From Actinomycetes bacterium (GTDB taxonomy: Bacteria; Actinomycetota; Coriobacteriia; WRKU01; WQUG01): 6,521 nucleotides of DNA. The notes below the pieces were generated by a model, which saw nothing but the letters and a program-made list of their open reading frames with translations, did not search any database and was not told the DNA's origin. The DNA is taken from NCBI GenBank assembly GCA_009785855.1, contig WQUG01000025.1, positions 1 through 6,521 of the forward strand, given 5' to 3'. Made by a program: the position numbers and the translations under genes. Position 1 is the stretch's first letter. Every line of letters begins with the position of its first letter. Of this stretch, positions 5,466-6,521 are shown piece by piece.

Positions 5466-6521
5466 GTGAAAGCAGTCTCACTCACCGCTATCGAGCAGCT
5501 TGAGATCATCGACCTGCCCTGCCCCGAACCTGCCGCCGGCGAGGTTCTGGTCGAGGTCGCCCTGACCGGAATCTGCGGATCGGATGTGCCTCGCTACTTC
5601 AACGGGTGGGTGAAGTCATACCCGGTCATACCCGGGCATGAGTTCTCGGGAACCATCAAAGCAGTCGGCGCTGGTGTCGACGCAGCCCTGGCAGGCAAGC
5701 GCGTCACTGCCGCCCCGTTGGTGCCCTGCATGACCTGTGAGCCCTGTAAGCGTGGAGACTACGCGCTGTGCAGATCGTTCACCTTCATCGGCACGAGTCT
5801 GCAGGGGAGCATGGCGCAGTATGTCGCGGTACCCGAAAGCAACATCGTCGAGATCTCTGATGAGGTCAGCATGCTGCAGGCCGCGTTCTTCGAGCCGGCG
5901 ACCGTGGCGCTGCATGGCGCCAGCCTGATCGGCTTCTCCGGCTTGGATCCCCAGCCACAGGCCCGGGTAGGGGTCATCGGCGCAGGGACGATCGGACTCC
6001 TGCTCGCCCAGGCGCTGAAAGCGTATCAGGTGAGCTCGGTCACCATCTTCGATGTGTCCGGGAAGCGTCTGTCGAGCGCGCGAGTACTGGGACTTACCGA
6101 CGTGGTCGACACCTCAAGCCACGAGGGACAAGAGCACGCCCAGCAGATGGAAGGACTGACGCATGTCTTCGACGTGGCAGGGTCCTCGGAGACGATCGCG
6201 CTGGCCTTGGAGTTGGCGGGTCCGCACGCTCAGGTCTGCTTCATCGGCACCCCGAAGTCATCGGTCGAGCTCAGCGCCCTGCAGTGGGAGAACCTTAACC
6301 GCAAAGAGCTGACGGTGCGCGGCTCCTGGATGTCCTATTCAGCCCCGTGGCCGGGCGCGGAATGGCGCGAGGCGGAGGAGTTGTTCGCAAACCAAACGAT
6401 GCGTATCGCTGATGATATGATTGATACGATCTATCCGCTGGAGCAGGCTAAAGAAGCGTTTGAGCGCTTCCGCGATCCGGCGACCGTGAGGGGCAAGATA
6501 CTGCTGGATTCAAGGATGGAT
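5466..6521 (+). CDS. GatD-like zinc-dependent polyol-phosphate dehydrogenase, 3' end outside window
   Basis: Medium-chain zinc dehydrogenase; 352 codons are present with no stop before the right edge. Galactitol-1-phosphate dehydrogenases are about 346 residues, so only a few may be missing. Catalytic zinc ligands are Cys37 (GICGSD), His58-Glu59 (PGHEF) and probably Glu143 (FFEPATV). Structural zinc ligands are Cys88, 91, 94 and 102. The nucleotide-binding motif GAGTIG is at 172-177, and Asp196 at the end of the next strand (VTIFDVS) suggests NAD(H). The C-terminal segments LAGPHAQ near 250 and RKELTVRGSW then APWPGAEW at 279-300 closely resemble E. coli GatD as I recall it, more than TarJ ribulose-5-phosphate reductases. 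In this locus it probably interconverts a ketose phosphate and the polyol phosphate that the adjacent cytidylyltransferase activates; a catabolic role is less likely from the context. The GTG start is supported by AGAGG at 5454. Confidence 0.85.
   Translation, partial: MKAVSLTAIEQLEIIDLPCPEPAAGEVLVEVALTGICGSDVPRYFNGWVKSYPVIPGHEFSGTIKAVGAGVDAALAGKRVTAAPLVPCMTCEPCKRGDYALCRSFTFIGTSLQGSMAQYVAVPESNIVEISDEVSMLQAAFFEPATVALHGASLIGFSGLDPQPQARVGVIGAGTIGLLLAQALKAYQVSSVTIFDVSGKRLSSARVLGLTDVVDTSSHEGQEHAQQMEGLTHVFDVAGSSETIALALELAGPHAQVCFIGTPKSSVELSALQWENLNRKELTVRGSWMSYSAPWPGAEWREAEELFANQTMRIADDMIDTIYPLEQAKEAFERFRDPATVRGKILLDSRMD

Overview
This window is part of a surface-polymer (teichoic-acid-like or capsule) locus from a GC-rich, probably Gram-positive anaerobe. 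Two CDP-glycerol-glycerophosphotransferase family enzymes, two IspD/TarI-type cytidylyltransferases and two polyol/sugar oxidoreductases sit together. This is the gene set used to make CDP-activated polyol phosphates and to build phosphate-linked polyol chains. The left edge carries the start of an AmmeMemoRadiSam/extradiol-dioxygenase-type gene. That family is common in anaerobes, and together with the base composition, the strong AGGAGG-type ribosome binding sites and the frequent GTG starts it suggests an actinobacterial anaerobe such as a Coriobacteriia member. The taxonomic assignment is an inference of low confidence.

Layout. (1) Bases 1-74, minus: the first 24 codons of the AmmeMemoRadiSam/LigB-like gene, reading off the left edge. 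(2) Bases 75-162: a short divergent promoter region. (3) Bases 163-2824, plus: two tandem glycerophosphotransferase-family genes, a short TagB-like one starting at GTG 163 and a longer TagF-like one with an extra N-terminal domain. (4) Bases 2811-4558, minus: a translationally coupled pair, cytidylyltransferase then extended-SDR oxidoreductase, meeting the previous operon tail-to-tail with a 14-bp coding overlap. (5) Bases 4559-4729: a second divergent promoter region with a 9-bp inverted repeat and a small hairpin. (6) Bases 4730-6521, plus: a second, divergent cytidylyltransferase followed by a GatD-like zinc polyol-phosphate dehydrogenase that runs off the right edge just short of its expected C terminus.

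How they may work together. Each oxidoreductase + cytidylyltransferase pair looks like a supply line: reduce a ketose phosphate to a polyol phosphate, then activate it with CTP. The window would then encode two separate CDP-polyol supply lines, divergently transcribed from one control region, plus two transferases that could each use one activated donor. The families are clear from motifs. The particular polyols (ribitol, arabinitol, glycerol, another hexitol) cannot be read from the sequence. The second cytidylyltransferase departs from the family at catalytic-site motifs, and the second dehydrogenase resembles galactitol-1-phosphate dehydrogenase rather than the usual TarJ, so a non-standard polyol is possible. 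No flippase, ABC exporter, priming transferase, mobile element, RNA gene or CRISPR array was seen. No stretch longer than 300 bases lacks a gene.
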